A stretch of 64,000 nucleotides of DNA, from contig OY292278.1 of NCBI GenBank assembly GCA_958496175.1, forward strand, positions 21,576,001 through 21,640,000, read 5' to 3'. A program made the translations under genes and the position numbers. Of this stretch, positions 12,336-24,075 are shown in pieces. Positions within the stretch are counted from its first letter, which is position 1, and the number at the start of each line of letters is the position of its first letter. The notes below the pieces were generated by a model. That model was not told the origin of the DNA and did not search any database. It was given only the letters and a program-made list of their open reading frames with translations. The DNA comes from Sisyra terminalis. Taxonomy: Eukaryota > Arthropoda > Insecta > Neuroptera > Sisyridae.

Positions 12336-12481
12336 GACTCAATCTATCAATCATGACTGCAATTTTCTTCTATTAAATTACAATTTTCAAATGTTACTAT
12401 TAAATCTTATATCAAACTATTGTGGCCATAGTACAAGTTATACAATATAAACTACCATTTGTGAAACTTAAAAAGTTTATT

Positions 12482-12487
12482 AATAAA
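12482..12487 (+). terminator. Poly(A) signal of the CRAL-TRIO gene
   Basis: AATAAA lies 147 bases after the stop codon on the gene's strand, with AT-rich flanks. Confidence 0.6.
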
Positions 12488-12959
12488 GTTATTGAATGTT
12501 TCTATCCATACTTTTTAATCAAACTAAATTTCCAAGGTACAACAACTATTTCGAATGATTAATATTTCTAATTGTGCTAGGGTTTTTATTCAATCAACTT
12601 CTTTAGATATCAATTAGAGAACCATCAATATCGAGATTATGTATTAAACCTTGATACCGTATAGACCATAAATTATGTCAACTGTTGATCAAAACGCCGC
12701 TATTTGCTGACCACACATAGGAATAATGATAATGACGTCATATAACGACGACTCTATCAACAATTGTTTATTGATTGTACACAAAGTAATAATTGATGCG
12801 ATCGGGAAAATCAATTAATTTCGGCTGTTATATATTTCTCAGCATCTGTGGCTCCCTTCAATTTAATGGTTTCTTATGCATTTTAGCAATCATTAGCAGT
12901 ACTGTAAGTCCACGATTTTACCGTAGTAAGGAAAAACAAATATTTTCAATATTCTATAT

Positions 12960-12965
12960 TTTATT
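12960..12965 (-). terminator. Poly(A) signal of BORCS6
   Basis: TTTATT on the plus strand reads AATAAA on the minus strand, 139 bases beyond the BORCS6 stop codon. The gap of about 470 bases to the CRAL-TRIO poly(A) signal leaves room for both 3' ends of this convergent pair. Confidence 0.5.
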
Positions 12966-13103
12966 AACGAAAACAAGCATAAAATATATTTTCTTAAGCT
13001 ATACTTAACAAGTAATATAAATCAAAAATATTACAAAGCCAAAATAAATAATAATTTAAATACTTACATAAATATTAGTTATAATATTTTTAAAATCTGA
13101 CAA

Positions 13104-15432
13104 TCATTCAAATAAATCAACCAGTCGTCTGATTTCCTTGCTATTTGTATAAATTAAGGAAAATTTGTAATATTTCGAGTAATTAATTTTTGTAAATACT
13201 TATTTTTGGGGTTACATTGTATTGGCGTATTTTGTAACAAATACGATAGTATACGATATATAGTAGTGCTTCATGTGGAGGGCCCGCACTTCTGATGCGG
13301 GAATGTATTTTTGGGAGTGTGAGAAAAGCTCCTAACAATATAATTATGTATTTTTTGCAATAAATTTCACAAAAAATGTTATTTTCTAGACTAAAAAAAC
13401 CAAACACATTTTTCAATGGGGTGCGGAGACCTATTTTCAAATTGAAAGGGGTGCGGCTTATTAAAAAGGTTAAAAAACACAGATGTAGGGTAAGCAATTG
13501 GATTATCAACGAGAATGAGAAGTTTAAAAGAAAAATTGACTCAAGTCCATTTTAGAACAGTCAAATCTACCAACGTTGCATTTAACTTTGTTTTTAATTT
13601 AATTCGCGAATTAATCGGCCCATAATGAAAATTTAGCAACAAAAGCGACATTATACGATATTAGAATTTAATTAAAACGAAAGGAGAAAATACAACGTTG
13701 CCAGATATTGACCTCTTAAAAGGGATATGAGCCAGGAGTTTAATGTCCACTATGAAATAACACCTTATTTTTTTAAGAAAGGAACAGTTAAATATACGGC
13801 AAAAAATCATTAAATTAAAATCGTAACATGTATACCCCTAGAAAATATATTGAAAATAAATTAGCATTTATAAATCTTAGAAGAAGTAGTAATATAAAAA
13901 TAACAAATGAAGAATGGCAAGTTGATAAAAACAGCCGTATGACAAAACAGAACGCGACAAAAGAGAAAGACGTGGGATTGTAGTTTCTAAAAGAAAAATG
14001 ACTATTAAGTATTGATTGGTAAGTCGCAATCATAGATTTTTTTCCTAATTGGTCAAATGAATGTATTATCTAAAAAGCCAAATGCTTATTGAAAAAAAAT
14101 AATGTAAAAAGGATACAGTCTTTCAGCATGATATTGCACGTTGCTCATAGCAAGGGACACTTCTTCAGCTTTAGCGATTATAGTGTACATTCCCTAAAAC
14201 GAAAATGATTATTTTATTTTTATTCAATTTGTCTTAATATTTGTATACTTTTATATTGGAATCCATCGCATCTGACATCTTAGAAACAGCATCTTTGTAC
14301 GTATCGACATTATCCGCGGTAATCGATGATATCTAGTAAAATTACAGAACAGTTTTATGAGTTTTTTTCAAATCTTTTAAAAATAATAAATAGTTACAGA
14401 ATGCAATATTCCTCCTAAATTTTCCGTTAGATTATCGATAGATGTGGCGATTCGTTGTGCTTCGCACTCGAGATCTGTCAGGATGTTTGCATCCACTTGA
14501 ACAAATTGGGGGGCTAATGTTTGCCGATACAAATTACTAGGGGTGCTTGTTCGGGAACTTCCTCCAAGCGAACCAGTTTCTAAAACATAACATTAATTTT
14601 AATAAAACAGCATTAATATTTGTTTTTTCCTACCATCTTCGTCACTATCTATAACTAGGAAATCTTTATAAAATTTTGTTTCCGACATATTTCGTCGTAA
14701 CTTACCACTTTTTTTTGTGATTGGACTGGAAAGTTTGATCTTATATTCTAGATCCTCTGCTACAAAATACGTCATATTCCCCTCCACATGAATCGTTCCA
14801 TCCAAATCTAATGAGCCTATGAAATATTGTCGAAATTAATTGGATACGACTGCGAAGGTCATACCCCTAACATACTGATAAGGTTGCAAAAAAATTGATA
14901 TTAAAATATTTTGATCAATTTCATAATTATTAGTGAATTGAAAATCACAGCGAATGTGTGCAGATTGAAAGTTGGAAAAATTACCTATTTTCTTGGTACT
15001 ACTTGAGTTTTTATCACATTGTAAGCTAACGGGACGTTGCTTTATATGTTCCGGTAAGTTAATATTGGCCTCAATTTGATCCAAACCCAGCGATATGGCA
15101 TTGTCGGAACCAGACGCAGGACTATGTCCATCTGAATTAAACGAAATTTCACTGTAACTAGCCGTCATTTGTTGGGAAATTTCATCCTCTAAATCGTGGT
15201 CATCGGGATTATGGGAACTCATGGAAGGGGCAGAGGATACTGGAACTTTTACAGACGGTAGATTTTCGTGACTTAAATGTCTTGGTCGCTATAAAATTAG
15301 AATTTGGGTTAAGAAATGTAAAAAACAATATAATACGTCATTGTTACTAACTGCAGGCACTGGAGGATATAAGATTGGTGGAGGTTCTGAAGGAGGTCCT
15401 GGAGAATCTTCTTCGAATATCGTTTCTGACAT
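13104..15432 (-). CDS. BORCS6: BORC complex subunit 6
   Basis: Seven minus-strand exons join in frame: 15432-15352, 15288-14985, 14816-14634, 14579-14398, 14332-14249, 14193-14117 and a tiny 13140-13104 that supplies KEIRRLVDLFE and the stop. The product is 315 residues. The N-terminal two thirds are Ser/Pro/acidic and look disordered (MSETIFEEDSPGPPSEPPP). The last 90 or so residues match the helical BORCS6 (lyspersin/C17orf59) domain: ATSIDNLTENLGGILHSISS, then TADNVDTYKDAVSKMSDAMD and SNIKGMYTIIAKAEEV. BORC sits on the lysosomal surface and recruits Arl8 for kinesin-driven movement. Exon 7 is small but its join to exon 6 restores the expected AERLKEIRRL end. The last intron holds a family A MITE. 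Confidence 0.9.
13538..13734. mobile_element. Family A MITE in the last BORCS6 intron
   Basis: Left end GACTCAAGTCCATTTTAG...CAACGTTGCATTT and right end AACGTTGCCAGATATTG...AGGGATATGAGCC are mutual inverses. The middle is shortened, the left arm running straight into CGGCCCATAATGAAAATTTA. No target duplication is visible. Confidence 0.75.
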
Positions 15433-15848
15433 TATATGCCTACAGGTCCAATTTTTTGAATTTTCTTACTTAATTGAAAAATTCTTTAGTGTAAATAAAG
15501 AAAAGTCAAGTAAAATCGATTTGAATGATTTGTGTAGATAAGCAAACACCTTAAACAGTTCTGTCATTCGTCGTTTTCAAGGCATTTCAAAGATTTCGAT
15601 TCATAAGTAATAGAACAGTTTAAGGTGTACTATACACCTGTGATTCTTGCGATATATACTCGTTATCTTCATTATAAGGAACTAAACGGTATTTAAGATA
15701 CTTACCAGCAAACTTTTAAACTAGTAACTCCAAAAATTCAATAAACTTAACAAAGAAAGTAAATCTTAACAGTTCTATTAATTTACCATCCTTATTGTCT
15801 CCAAAAAACGATATTAATATTTTAAAATCTTTCATCAAAAAATGTTTA
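15433..15848. other. BORCS6 upstream region
   Basis: A gene-free stretch next to the BORCS6 start codon that should contain its promoter and 5' untranslated region. No core promoter motif is clear enough to mark. Confidence 0.4.
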
Positions 15849-16268
15849 ATTGTTATTTACCCAGGGGCGGACTAAGGCCTAGGCAATCTACGCACGTGCC
15901 TAAGGTCCGTAATTTTTGGGGCTCGAAAACTAGGTTTGTAATTTTTATAGATAATTTTTATTTAACAGAAAAACAAGTTATTCGTAATTATTGCTGAAAC
16001 GTATCCAAATTATGCCGAATCGTTGATTGATAAAGTCGACAAGTGTGATAGGTACGGAATTCCAATGTTACCTAGTCCTAGCCTCGCTTTAGCCTTAGTC
16101 CGCTATTGTATTTACCGTCGTTTTATAACAACCAAGGTTTTTAGCGACTCTAGTGTTACTAAAAATCTGCAAATCGATGAATATCGAAAATATGTTTGAT
16201 TCGAAATTCGAACCCAACAATTACTAGTTTTGGAGTGGCCACCTTGACCACTTGGCCACCAATAGGCT
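15849..16268 (-). mobile_element. SINE split by a hAT insertion
   Basis: The SINE body and tRNA-like head lie at 16109-16268 (TTGGCCACC, GGTGGCCACTCC and B box GGGTTCGAATTTC, read on minus). Its tail TTGTTATTTACC is found again at 15850-15861, beyond a 247-bp hAT element. The SINE must have been in place first. Confidence 0.85.
15862..16108. mobile_element. hAT-type MITE with perfect 8-bp target duplication
   Basis: The element starts CAGGGGCGGACTAAGG and ends CCTTAGTCCGCTATTG; the inverse of the right end matches 13 of 16 bases. It is flanked on both sides by TATTTACC (15854-15861 and 16109-16116), an exact 8-bp duplication as made by hAT transposases. It has no coding capacity. Confidence 0.92.
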
Positions 16269-16269
16269 T

Positions 16270-17739
16270 TCTTGCACAAATTGTTCAAAATTTTGTAAGT
16301 AAAACTTTTTTTAGTGTTTTTTGTTGTTGACTTGAGTTTAAAGCACAATTCTGTATTTAAAACATAAAGTAAGGGGTACGATAAATTAGATGGGGGGGAG
16401 GCATTGTCGATTAATTTAGTTATAAGCTAGTTGTTTAGGTAAGAATCGTAAGGTAAATGTTAAATTAACATTTTTTAAATTCAAGTTTTTTTACTTTCAA
16501 GTTTTTACTCTTTCACTTGAAATATGAAAAAATATGCATAGTTTTCTTTTGAGTTAAAATTTCGATCATTATCGTTGTATTGATGCATTATATTAACCGT
16601 TTAAGGTTGATCAAGAAATAAACCCTATGCTAAACACATTTTTAAAAGGGTATTAAGAATTAAAAAAAAATATATTTTTTGTAGAATCACAACTATTAGT
16701 TACTATGCAATTATATAGAAAAACGTTATGACATTAACTTCAACAAAAAATTAAGTTTTTTTTTCTACATTTTAAACAGTTTTTAAACTTTTAATAAATT
16801 CACATTTTTTAATTCAAAATTTAAGTTTAATTTGCACAGACTTGAATTTTTTGCACTGAAACGCAAATAATTTCTTTACAAATGTTTCACATTTCGGCAT
16901 AAACAGGGTATCCAAATGGTTACAAAAGAAAAGTGAATTGAAGTCTTTTGGATATTCAAAGATTATATGGCAAACGCTGTCGGACTTTATTGGACGTTGT
17001 TGAACATTCATTTATACTGACATTTTTTTCAAGGTATTTAGTGATTTTTAAATTTATTACTAAATTATTTACAACTATTTTAAGCATTTTAAGTTTGACA
17101 AAAAACGGAACTTTTAACGAATTTTAGGATTTTTTTTACTGTAATGTATCATATTCATAAACAAAAAGATTATAACCAAATATCACCGCAACCATCAATA
17201 TAAATATTTTTTATAGTTTGTAATTATAAGTTATAATCGGTTTTCATATTATTTTACTAATTGTTATAGATTTTCTAAATGCTTATCAATTGGTTAACAA
17301 AAATTGTATCGAAAAAGAAGCACTTACATGATTTAATTCCAAAGATAATGAATTTTGGGCTAATAATCTACTGTAATAAAATTTTTCAACAATAAGATAA
17401 ACTTTGAATCTTTCAATGATATAGAATTTGTCAATTAAATTCGTTAAATTCTTCAAATGCGAATTCACACAAGTTGACAGACTTAAATTTTAGCCAAGTA
17501 ATAAATCAATTATACGTTGTATCTTACTTGTATAGATGGCAGTGTATAGATTACATCGATTACATTAATAACGAAATTAACATTTTTATAAAAAATCCTT
17601 AATTCAAGAGATTGAAAAACTCTTTTTGTTACAATTTTTTATAATTTAAAAATATAAACAATTAAAAAACTTATTTATTTCATTATTTGAGAAATAAATA
17701 TAGAAATATTACTAATAATAATATATTTAATATATTTTT
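16270..17739. other. Gene-free AT-rich DNA upstream of U2
   Basis: No coding exon or shared repeat was recognised. Short frames on the minus strand (17011-16814, 17468-17286) have no family features. Confidence 0.4.
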
Positions 17740-17763
17740 ATTATCTCTCGCAGGTGAGATAAT
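17740..17763 (+). promoter_or_regulatory. Possible proximal element of the U2 gene
   Basis: ATTATCTCTCGCAGGTGAGA plus TAAT forms an 8-bp inverted repeat centred about 54 bases before the U2 start. snRNA genes carry their proximal sequence element at about this distance. The only evidence is its position and its GC content above the background. Confidence 0.3.
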
Positions 17764-17804
17764 AAAGCTTAGTTATATAAACTAAAAGTTCAGAAATTTT
17801 AGTT

Positions 17805-17993
17805 ATCGCTTCTCGGCCTCTGGCTAAGATCAAAGTGTAGTATCTGTTCTTATCAGCTTAATATCTGGTACGTCTCACATTGTGGGACCAGTATATTAAA
17901 CTGATTTTTGTAACATGGTGGAATATTAGGGGCTTGCTCCATTTCCACCGCGAGTTGGCCTGGCATTGCAGTACCGCCAGGATCGGCTCACAA
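17805..17993 (+). ncRNA. U2: U2 spliceosomal snRNA
   Basis: This 189-bp sequence is recognisable from the 5' end ATCGCTTCTCGGCC through GGCTAAGATCAAAGTGTAGT, TCTGTTCTTATCAGCTTAAT and the Sm-site region TTAAACTGATTTTTG. The branch-point recognition sequence GTAGTA is intact. Stem IIb (GTCTCAC/GTGGGAC) pairs, stem III (GGTGGAA/TTTCCACC) pairs, and stem IV keeps its loop ATTGCAGTACC closed by CCTGGC/GCCAGG. The usual pair is CCCGGT/ACCGCCGGG, so a change on one side is matched on the other. Odd points: the stem I loop is one base short (CCTCTGGC), and the base after ATTTTTG is T rather than G. U2 base-pairs with the intron branch site in splicing. Paired changes favour a working gene, but a recent pseudogene cannot be ruled out. 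Confidence 0.93.
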
Positions 17994-18392
17994 CAATAAA
18001 TATAAACATAATCATTATTAGAATCAACCCGAAATTGTTATATTTACCCCCCTTGCACTTTTGTTGACCCGAGATAATTACCAATTTTTACATGGTTTAA
18101 TTAACACCTATAAGAATTTTTCACCCTCTACCCTTACGTAGTAAATATCGTATTTACTAGTATGTTTCCCTAACGCCTTTGTTTAGTTTATATTAATTTG
18201 TACGTTTACACTAGTTTTATAGTTTACACAAATACCACATTTTTAACCTCCTTTGTATTGTATAACTAGACCAATTATAATTTCAAGATAAGTTGAATGT
18301 ATCCAATATATTGTACCAACGGTGATATTTGTATCCATGAATATTTAAATCATTCCCTTAAGGTAGTTTAGATTAAAAATATATATTAGATT

Positions 18393-18510
18393 AATCCTAC
18401 ACATATCACTATTCTCAGGTGAAAATGCCCAATTTTCTTTATCTTCCCGATAAAATTTTGGAAGATAAGTATTACTACATAGATGTGTAAATATCGGTCC
18501 TAAGTTTCAT
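18393..18510 (+). repeat. Dispersed repeat G, copy 1
   Basis: Shares CACATATCACTATTCT, AGGTGAAAATRC, TTTTCT, GATAAAATTTT and GTCCTAAGT in the same order with 24245-24365. Unclassified. Confidence 0.6.
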
Positions 18511-18759
18511 TTCTTTAAAATTTATATTTTCGATTTTATTAATACCTGAAATACGTCGGTTTTGTCAATCATTCTTATCAAAATCTTTAGGGCACTGCTC
18601 AAGGACCTAGGAAACTGAAATTTGGTATGCTGGTTTGTATATATCCAAAAAAGCCTTTAGCATTTACCTTTCAACTACCATACAGGGAGTTGTAGTGTAG
18701 GTTTGTTATTCATAGTAGGTTATTTCCCCAAGTTCAAGAAAGCAGAAATTTACTTTTCA

Positions 18760-18980
18760 CGTCCATTTTCGGATTGCCAATATCTGATAACGTTGCAATT
18801 TCTTCTTTATTTTTAATTTTATTTGCAAATACATCGGCCTCTACTGAAAATTTAGTAACAAAAGATAAATACTACGATATTAGAATTAAGTTAAACAAAA
18901 AAAATGGCGAACTAAATTTAGACAAAGGAGAAAATACAACGTTGTCAGATATTGACATCCCTAAAGAGATCATGAACCAC
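18760..18980. mobile_element. Family A MITE
   Basis: ATATCTGATAACGTTGCAAT at the left and GGAGAAAATACAACGTTGTC at the right are inverted ends. The interior keeps CTACTGAAAATTTAGTAACA. The copy is diverged and the outer ends are blurred. Confidence 0.75.
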
Positions 18981-19447
18981 ATGTAGTATGTAAACTAGGA
19001 TTTATTCCAAAGTGTTCTCTATTTTTTCAACTACTTTCTTAATACCTTTTTGCTTACAAATTACTATAGTTTCTTCATAGGCTCTTCGTGAAATTTGCTA
19101 ATTTTTAACATTGAAAGCATTATAAGCTTGTGAGACTTACCAACCTATTTTAAATGGAATTTTTTAAAAAAAAAATCATATTTTTTTCTAATTTTTATTT
19201 TAATATTGGTACGAATACGTTGAAACGGACATTACGAACTTATGAGGGTTTTATTAACGAGGGTACTATTTTTGATATGGAACCCTAAAATTGTACTAGA
19301 ATATTCAATCCGAGAAATAAATGTGGAGACGTGTTTTGGTACATACATGAAACTAGGGATGTGAAAAAAGAATCGATTATTCCTTCTATAAAATTCGATT
19401 TTAAACCCTACAATTAATATATATTAATTAATATAAATAATATATCC

Positions 19448-19937
19448 CATACAATATAAAGGATATATTACGGTCCAATTTATGTAGTATAATTTAATAT
19501 AATAATATATAAAAATCATACCACCAACATAAATTTGAACAGAAGTTCAAACAAAAATATTCGTGACGTATTGCTTAGATATGTACTTCGATTGCCAAGC
19601 AATCTTCCTCAGTGGTCATCAAGTAGTTTGGATCACTCCGTAACTGCTTTCTGATGATTTACACATTTGAGGTCAATCCGTGATTATTTTGTGAATCATC
19701 AGAAAGCAGTTACGGAGTGATCCAAACTACTTGATGACCACTGAGGAAGATTGCTTGGCAATCGAAATACATATCTAGGCAATACGTCACGAATATTTTT
19801 GTTTGAACTTTTGTTCAAATTTATGTTTATGGTATGATTTTTATATATTATTATATTAAATTATACTACATAAATTGGACCGTAATATATCCTATATATT
19901 GTATACACAGTATAACTGTTCAAAGTCAGCGAAAAAA
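19448..19937. mobile_element. Family B fold-back element, near-perfect 457-bp hairpin
   Basis: Left arm 19448-19660 is repeated in inverted form at 19693-19904 with only scattered differences (for example CCACCAACATAAATT against CCATAAACATAAATT). The spacer is about 32 bp. The right side continues with CAGTATAACTGTTCAAAGTC, which also ends the copies near 32.4 and 43.1 kb. Each arm carries ACTGAGGAAGATTGCTTGGC followed by AATCGAAATAC (plus strand 19740-19770; minus strand about 19618-19589). No coding frame. Transcription would give a very long double-stranded RNA. Confidence 0.85.
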
Positions 19938-20489
19938 TCTTATTTTGAAGCATTGATTTTTCCAATTTCGATTATGTTTTCTATTAAAATTCGATTGTCA
20001 CCAAATTGCATATTATCGAAAAGAAAAATCGATTTTTTCTCCTCAATGTCATATCCCTACTTGAAACTTACATCCAGAATCCAGGTTTGATACAATTTCA
20101 ACTTATATCTTATAAAAAAAAAAAACGCATCGTAAGTATAACTTCTAAAAAAATGATGAAAATTATGAAAAAAACAACGAAGATTAAGAAATGATTAGGA
20201 CATCGACAATGAAATATCTACCTATGCATGTATTTAAATTTATGAAAGTTCAATTGAAATCGTTCCGAATTTTTTGCCTCAAACAATGCCAATTTCGATT
20301 GGCTGATACAATGAATATAAATTCCACATTATTGCAAATCAGTTTCGATTGTTGTACTTATAGTAATCTATACATTTACAAATGTGAAATGGAAAGCGAT
20401 TATTGTTTAATTGCAAGGAAATAGATGTCAAATGAATTCGAATAGAATAGGTAGGAAACGAATTACACATGGATTGTCCAAAGTATTGA

Positions 20490-20760
20490 TATTATACTTT
20501 AGTCGAAGTCGCAAGCGTACGTAAGTTGGAGGTCGCTTGGCAGACTTGTTGGATTCGTCGCAGATCGCATGTTGTTCTTTCGCCAAACCGAATCAAAATA
20601 AACAACAGACAATCAGCTGTTCATCAGTGTTGGAAACGCGATCGCGAGATGTTTGTCGTTTCCTAGCCTCGGAAAAACTTTCGCTTTTCCCATTCAAATT
20701 ATTTGTCATTACTCTGTGTAATTTACAACTCAATCATTTCAATGCCTAATTTATAAAGGC
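20490..20760. promoter_or_regulatory. CpG-richer island, possible promoter or first exon
   Basis: In DNA of very low GC this stretch has many CpGs (AGTCGCAAGCGTACGTAAG, ATTCGTCGCAGATCGC, GGAAACGCGATCGCGAG). It also includes CGTACGTAAG, which could hold a splice donor. A second small island at 21110-21140 includes CTCGGCTACGTTCGGCCG. No coding exon is recognisable. It could be the 5' end of a gene with a long first intron, or an old mobile element. Confidence 0.25.
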
Positions 20761-21879
20761 CTGCTCGAAAAGAAAAACCTATCCAATTCATATCTTGTTT
20801 GATATATATTAAATGTTTATTGTTGATTTGATCAATATTGTCCTATATTATATTGAAAACAGTTAGAAATATTAGTGAGGAATTGAAGAATTAGTGAATG
20901 TATAGTAGTCGCGTTATCGATTCTATTTTGTTTTGTGATTGTTGCATTTTTATTGGAAGCTAATAGTAAGCGAATATAAAGGTAAGATTTAAATTTATTG
21001 TTTAATTTGTTGAATGCAGTAAGATAGAATAAACAATTGAAGATCAGTTTTGAAATTCCCTTCAAAACATTTAATTGCGATGCAACATTTACGTATTCTT
21101 TGTTCCGTAATAGCGCTCGGCTACGTTCGGCCGTTGTCGGCGTGTTATGAAACAATGCATTCTCTAGCCATTGCATTCATTGATCCTTGAGCACAATTAT
21201 TGTGAAACACACATTCCTGCTTTTTTGTTGGGAAAAATCAAAATTGCAATGGAACGAATTAAACGAATGTCTCCCATTTGCTAAATGAGTGAATATTTAT
21301 TGCGCGTGGGTGGCAAAGTCAAATTTGAATTTAATTTTTATTGCGCATATTGAAAGCAATGGAAACTTTTGCCTGGCACCCACGTATGCAAAAAAAATTT
21401 TGAAGATTTTTCTTCGCCTGAAAATTTCAACAAAAACATGTTGGCCTAAACCTTTCCCATAATAATAATAATATTAATAATGAAACGAAATGGCGCAGTT
21501 TTTGAATGCTGTAGGTGTTTCATATGGTTGTTATATACAAAAAAAAAGATCACGACATGTTTTCTAGCCTTCGAGCTACGTTTGAACAAAATTCTTCCGA
21601 CTTTGCAAATTAGTTTTTTCCTTTTTAGTCAACAAGTGTGTAAGATTTTATTTTTCTGTTCCTCAAAATTCAATGGTAATTATTTCTCGACTTGTTTTGT
21701 GCAAACCTATTTGCGCTAGGAATCCTTAACCTTTTTTGTAGAAATAAATTATGTACAAAATAAGATTTACCTTTACCGGAATAGAAATACTTTAAGTATA
21801 CAGAATTATAAGAATATAAACAAGTAATACAATGCTCAAAAATAAGCCAAATTTCAATGTTTTTTTATTAACACCTTAT

Positions 21880-21996
21880 CCCTGTTAAAGAAAGACATTT
21901 TAAATGTTCAAAAAACCCATTAGAAGTCGTTTAAAATTATTAAAGGCATTTTAAATGAAATTTCAAAATGCTACTAAATGCCTTTTTTAAACAGGG
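21880..21996. mobile_element. Family D MITE, best copy
   Basis: This 117-bp element starts CCCTGTTAAAGAAAGACATT and ends AAATGCCTTTTTTAAACAGG + G, an inverted pair. The interior CCATTAGAAGTCGTTTAAAA is common to all copies. No transposase. Confidence 0.8.
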
Positions 21997-22112
21997 ATGT
22001 ATTATACTTATCTGGCCTTCTAACTATTTATGTCGCAAACCATATAGTTAAATTAGACTACAATAAAATATTTCCTTGATGGATTAGTATAAAAACAACC
22101 ACTTTTAATAAT

Positions 22113-22485
22113 GCAATTATTTTTCTTAAAGTGTGACCTATAAGTACGAAAAAAATATTTTAAACAATTGTTGAATTATAAGAATTAGTCGCTGTATCTT
22201 AATGATGACTAATGATAACTAAAGCTGCGATACGGATGTAGCATTGAGGATAAAAAATCTATTAATTAAAAACCGAATTTACGAAATTAGAAAAATTAAT
22301 GCAATTATTTTTTTAAATTGTTGCCTATAAGTACAAAAAATTGTATTAAGCAGTTGTTGGATTATAAAAATTAGTCGCTGTATCCCAATGGGGACTAACC
22401 AAAGTTGACTAACCATAGGGATGTGACATTGAGAAGAAAAAATCAATTAATTAAATACCAAATTTTCAAGATTGGAAAAATCGAT
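22113..22485 (+). repeat. Tandem duplication, unit about 188 bp
   Basis: Units at 22113-22300 and 22301-22485 share GCAATTATTTTT, CCTATAAGTACRAAAAA, TTAGTCGCTGTATC and the AAAAATC-ATTAATTAAA segment. They differ by many substitutions and small indels, so the duplication is old. Confidence 0.75.
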
Positions 22486-23357
22486 TTTTTCCTATTATTT
22501 GAAAGATCGCTTGATTTTCTTATCATTATTAATAATTGCCGAAAGTTGTGGACATTGTACGTAATTTTACCACTCCGGTACTCCTTACGACTTCGAACTT
22601 ATGTCTAGAGTCAGGAGGGTGACGAACGTAAAAATTTCAAGTGAAAAAAATCAATTTTTATAAAAGAAATAATCGATTTTTTTTTTATTAAAGATTACTT
22701 TTTCACATCCCAAGGTTGCAGTTCTAACAGCTTGTGGAGAACACTCAGACAATGCTGAAACTCTCTTGCAATAAAATTATAAAGCATAACAATAATCCTC
22801 GTAAAATTGCATTTGTTTATTTCGAATAATGTTGTTGAAAATTAATTTTGAAAGAAGAATTGTTACTTCCTTTCTTAATTAGTTCAAATCATACAAATAA
22901 TGGACAAAAATAAGTTCCTCGACATTTCTAATCAAAAAGAGGAAGATGTGGGAGGGGGCGAAATGGTTAATTAATTTGAGCTCTATAATCCGATACAATA
23001 TGCTCACCTGGGACTCGTAAATATTTTAATAAGCCATCCCTACCTTGATGAAATTTGCATTTTTCATAACCTTTTTCAGAAAAATCAATTCTATTCAAAA
23101 CTTTTATGGTACATCCCTATTTATTAAAAATTATTTACTGTAGATTTACATACATACTATGATTTTTACTTGTAGACTAAATTGAATAGACTCTCCAATT
23201 TCAAAGAATCTCACCAGGGGTAGGCGACACTACAGGGAACAATTCAACCACTCGGAAAACTAAAATTGTCGTCAGGCGGAAAACAGAAACAAAATAACAA
23301 ACTGACAAACTTTTTTTCTTTTCACATTGAGTTTACTTAGTTAGGTCTCCTTTTCCA

Positions 23358-23565
23358 TAGTGCTTCTCAAACTTTTTCATATCACGGCCCTTTAAATCAG
23401 AAAAAAACACAAGATTTCCCTCTCCAAAAATTTACCCTTTAATAACCAACCGTATTTTATTTATGTTCCAATAGTTATTATTATAGAATTATTTTGTGGC
23501 TTTCTAGCAGGAGCTCTAGGTCCGCTTAAGGAGTCGCTCACCCCCTCCCCAGTTTGAGAAGCACC
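23358..23565. mobile_element. hAT-type MITE
   Basis: The ends TAGTGCTTCTCAAACT and AGTTTGAGAAGCACCG are inverted over at least 14 bases and resemble the widespread hAT end CAGTGCTTCTCAAACT. Flanking octamers CTTTTCCA and CCCTACCA agree at 5 of 8 positions, a worn target duplication at best. Interior matches the copy at 2262-2416. Confidence 0.7.
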
Positions 23566-24075
23566 GCCCTACCAAATCTATTTGTGAAAAATTGACAATA
23601 TTTATTTAAATTCTAATTTAGATTTGCCATTTTGGTAATTATTGGGTCTTAATTTGGATTTTATTGCGTATCTCTTATTTAAACCCAAATAGTTATTTTC
23701 GATACGTATGCGTAAAGTGAGGCTTTCTAGTAGGATGAAATTGATGCACGAGCTTTATTTATATATGAAAAATTTCAACTCTATAGTAAGAATAATTTAT
23801 AGAAAATTTATGAATAAAAACAACATTTTAGTTTAAACTACAGTCTAAATAATTACCTATATTAATTATTTCTTATTAAAGCTTATTTAGGTATCAATTT
23901 ATTTTACTTTTGCGCACTGTTATTTACTTTCGCGCACGGTTTCTCTACTTTCGCGCACGCTTGCCACCACGATGAGAAAACGGATCTTTACCCCCGCCAC
24001 ACAACGCACGAAAGTTCAACTTCAGAAGCAGTCGTTACAAAAAGGCTTTTTATATACGTTGGGCAATGATGGCAA

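Noticed and set aside
19741..19790. A complete, active hammerhead ribozyme
   Set aside because: Core-like strings and two helices are visible, but no stem I pairs the bases before CTGANGA with those after GTC, and there are extra bases at the junctions. Kept only as a hammerhead-like motif.
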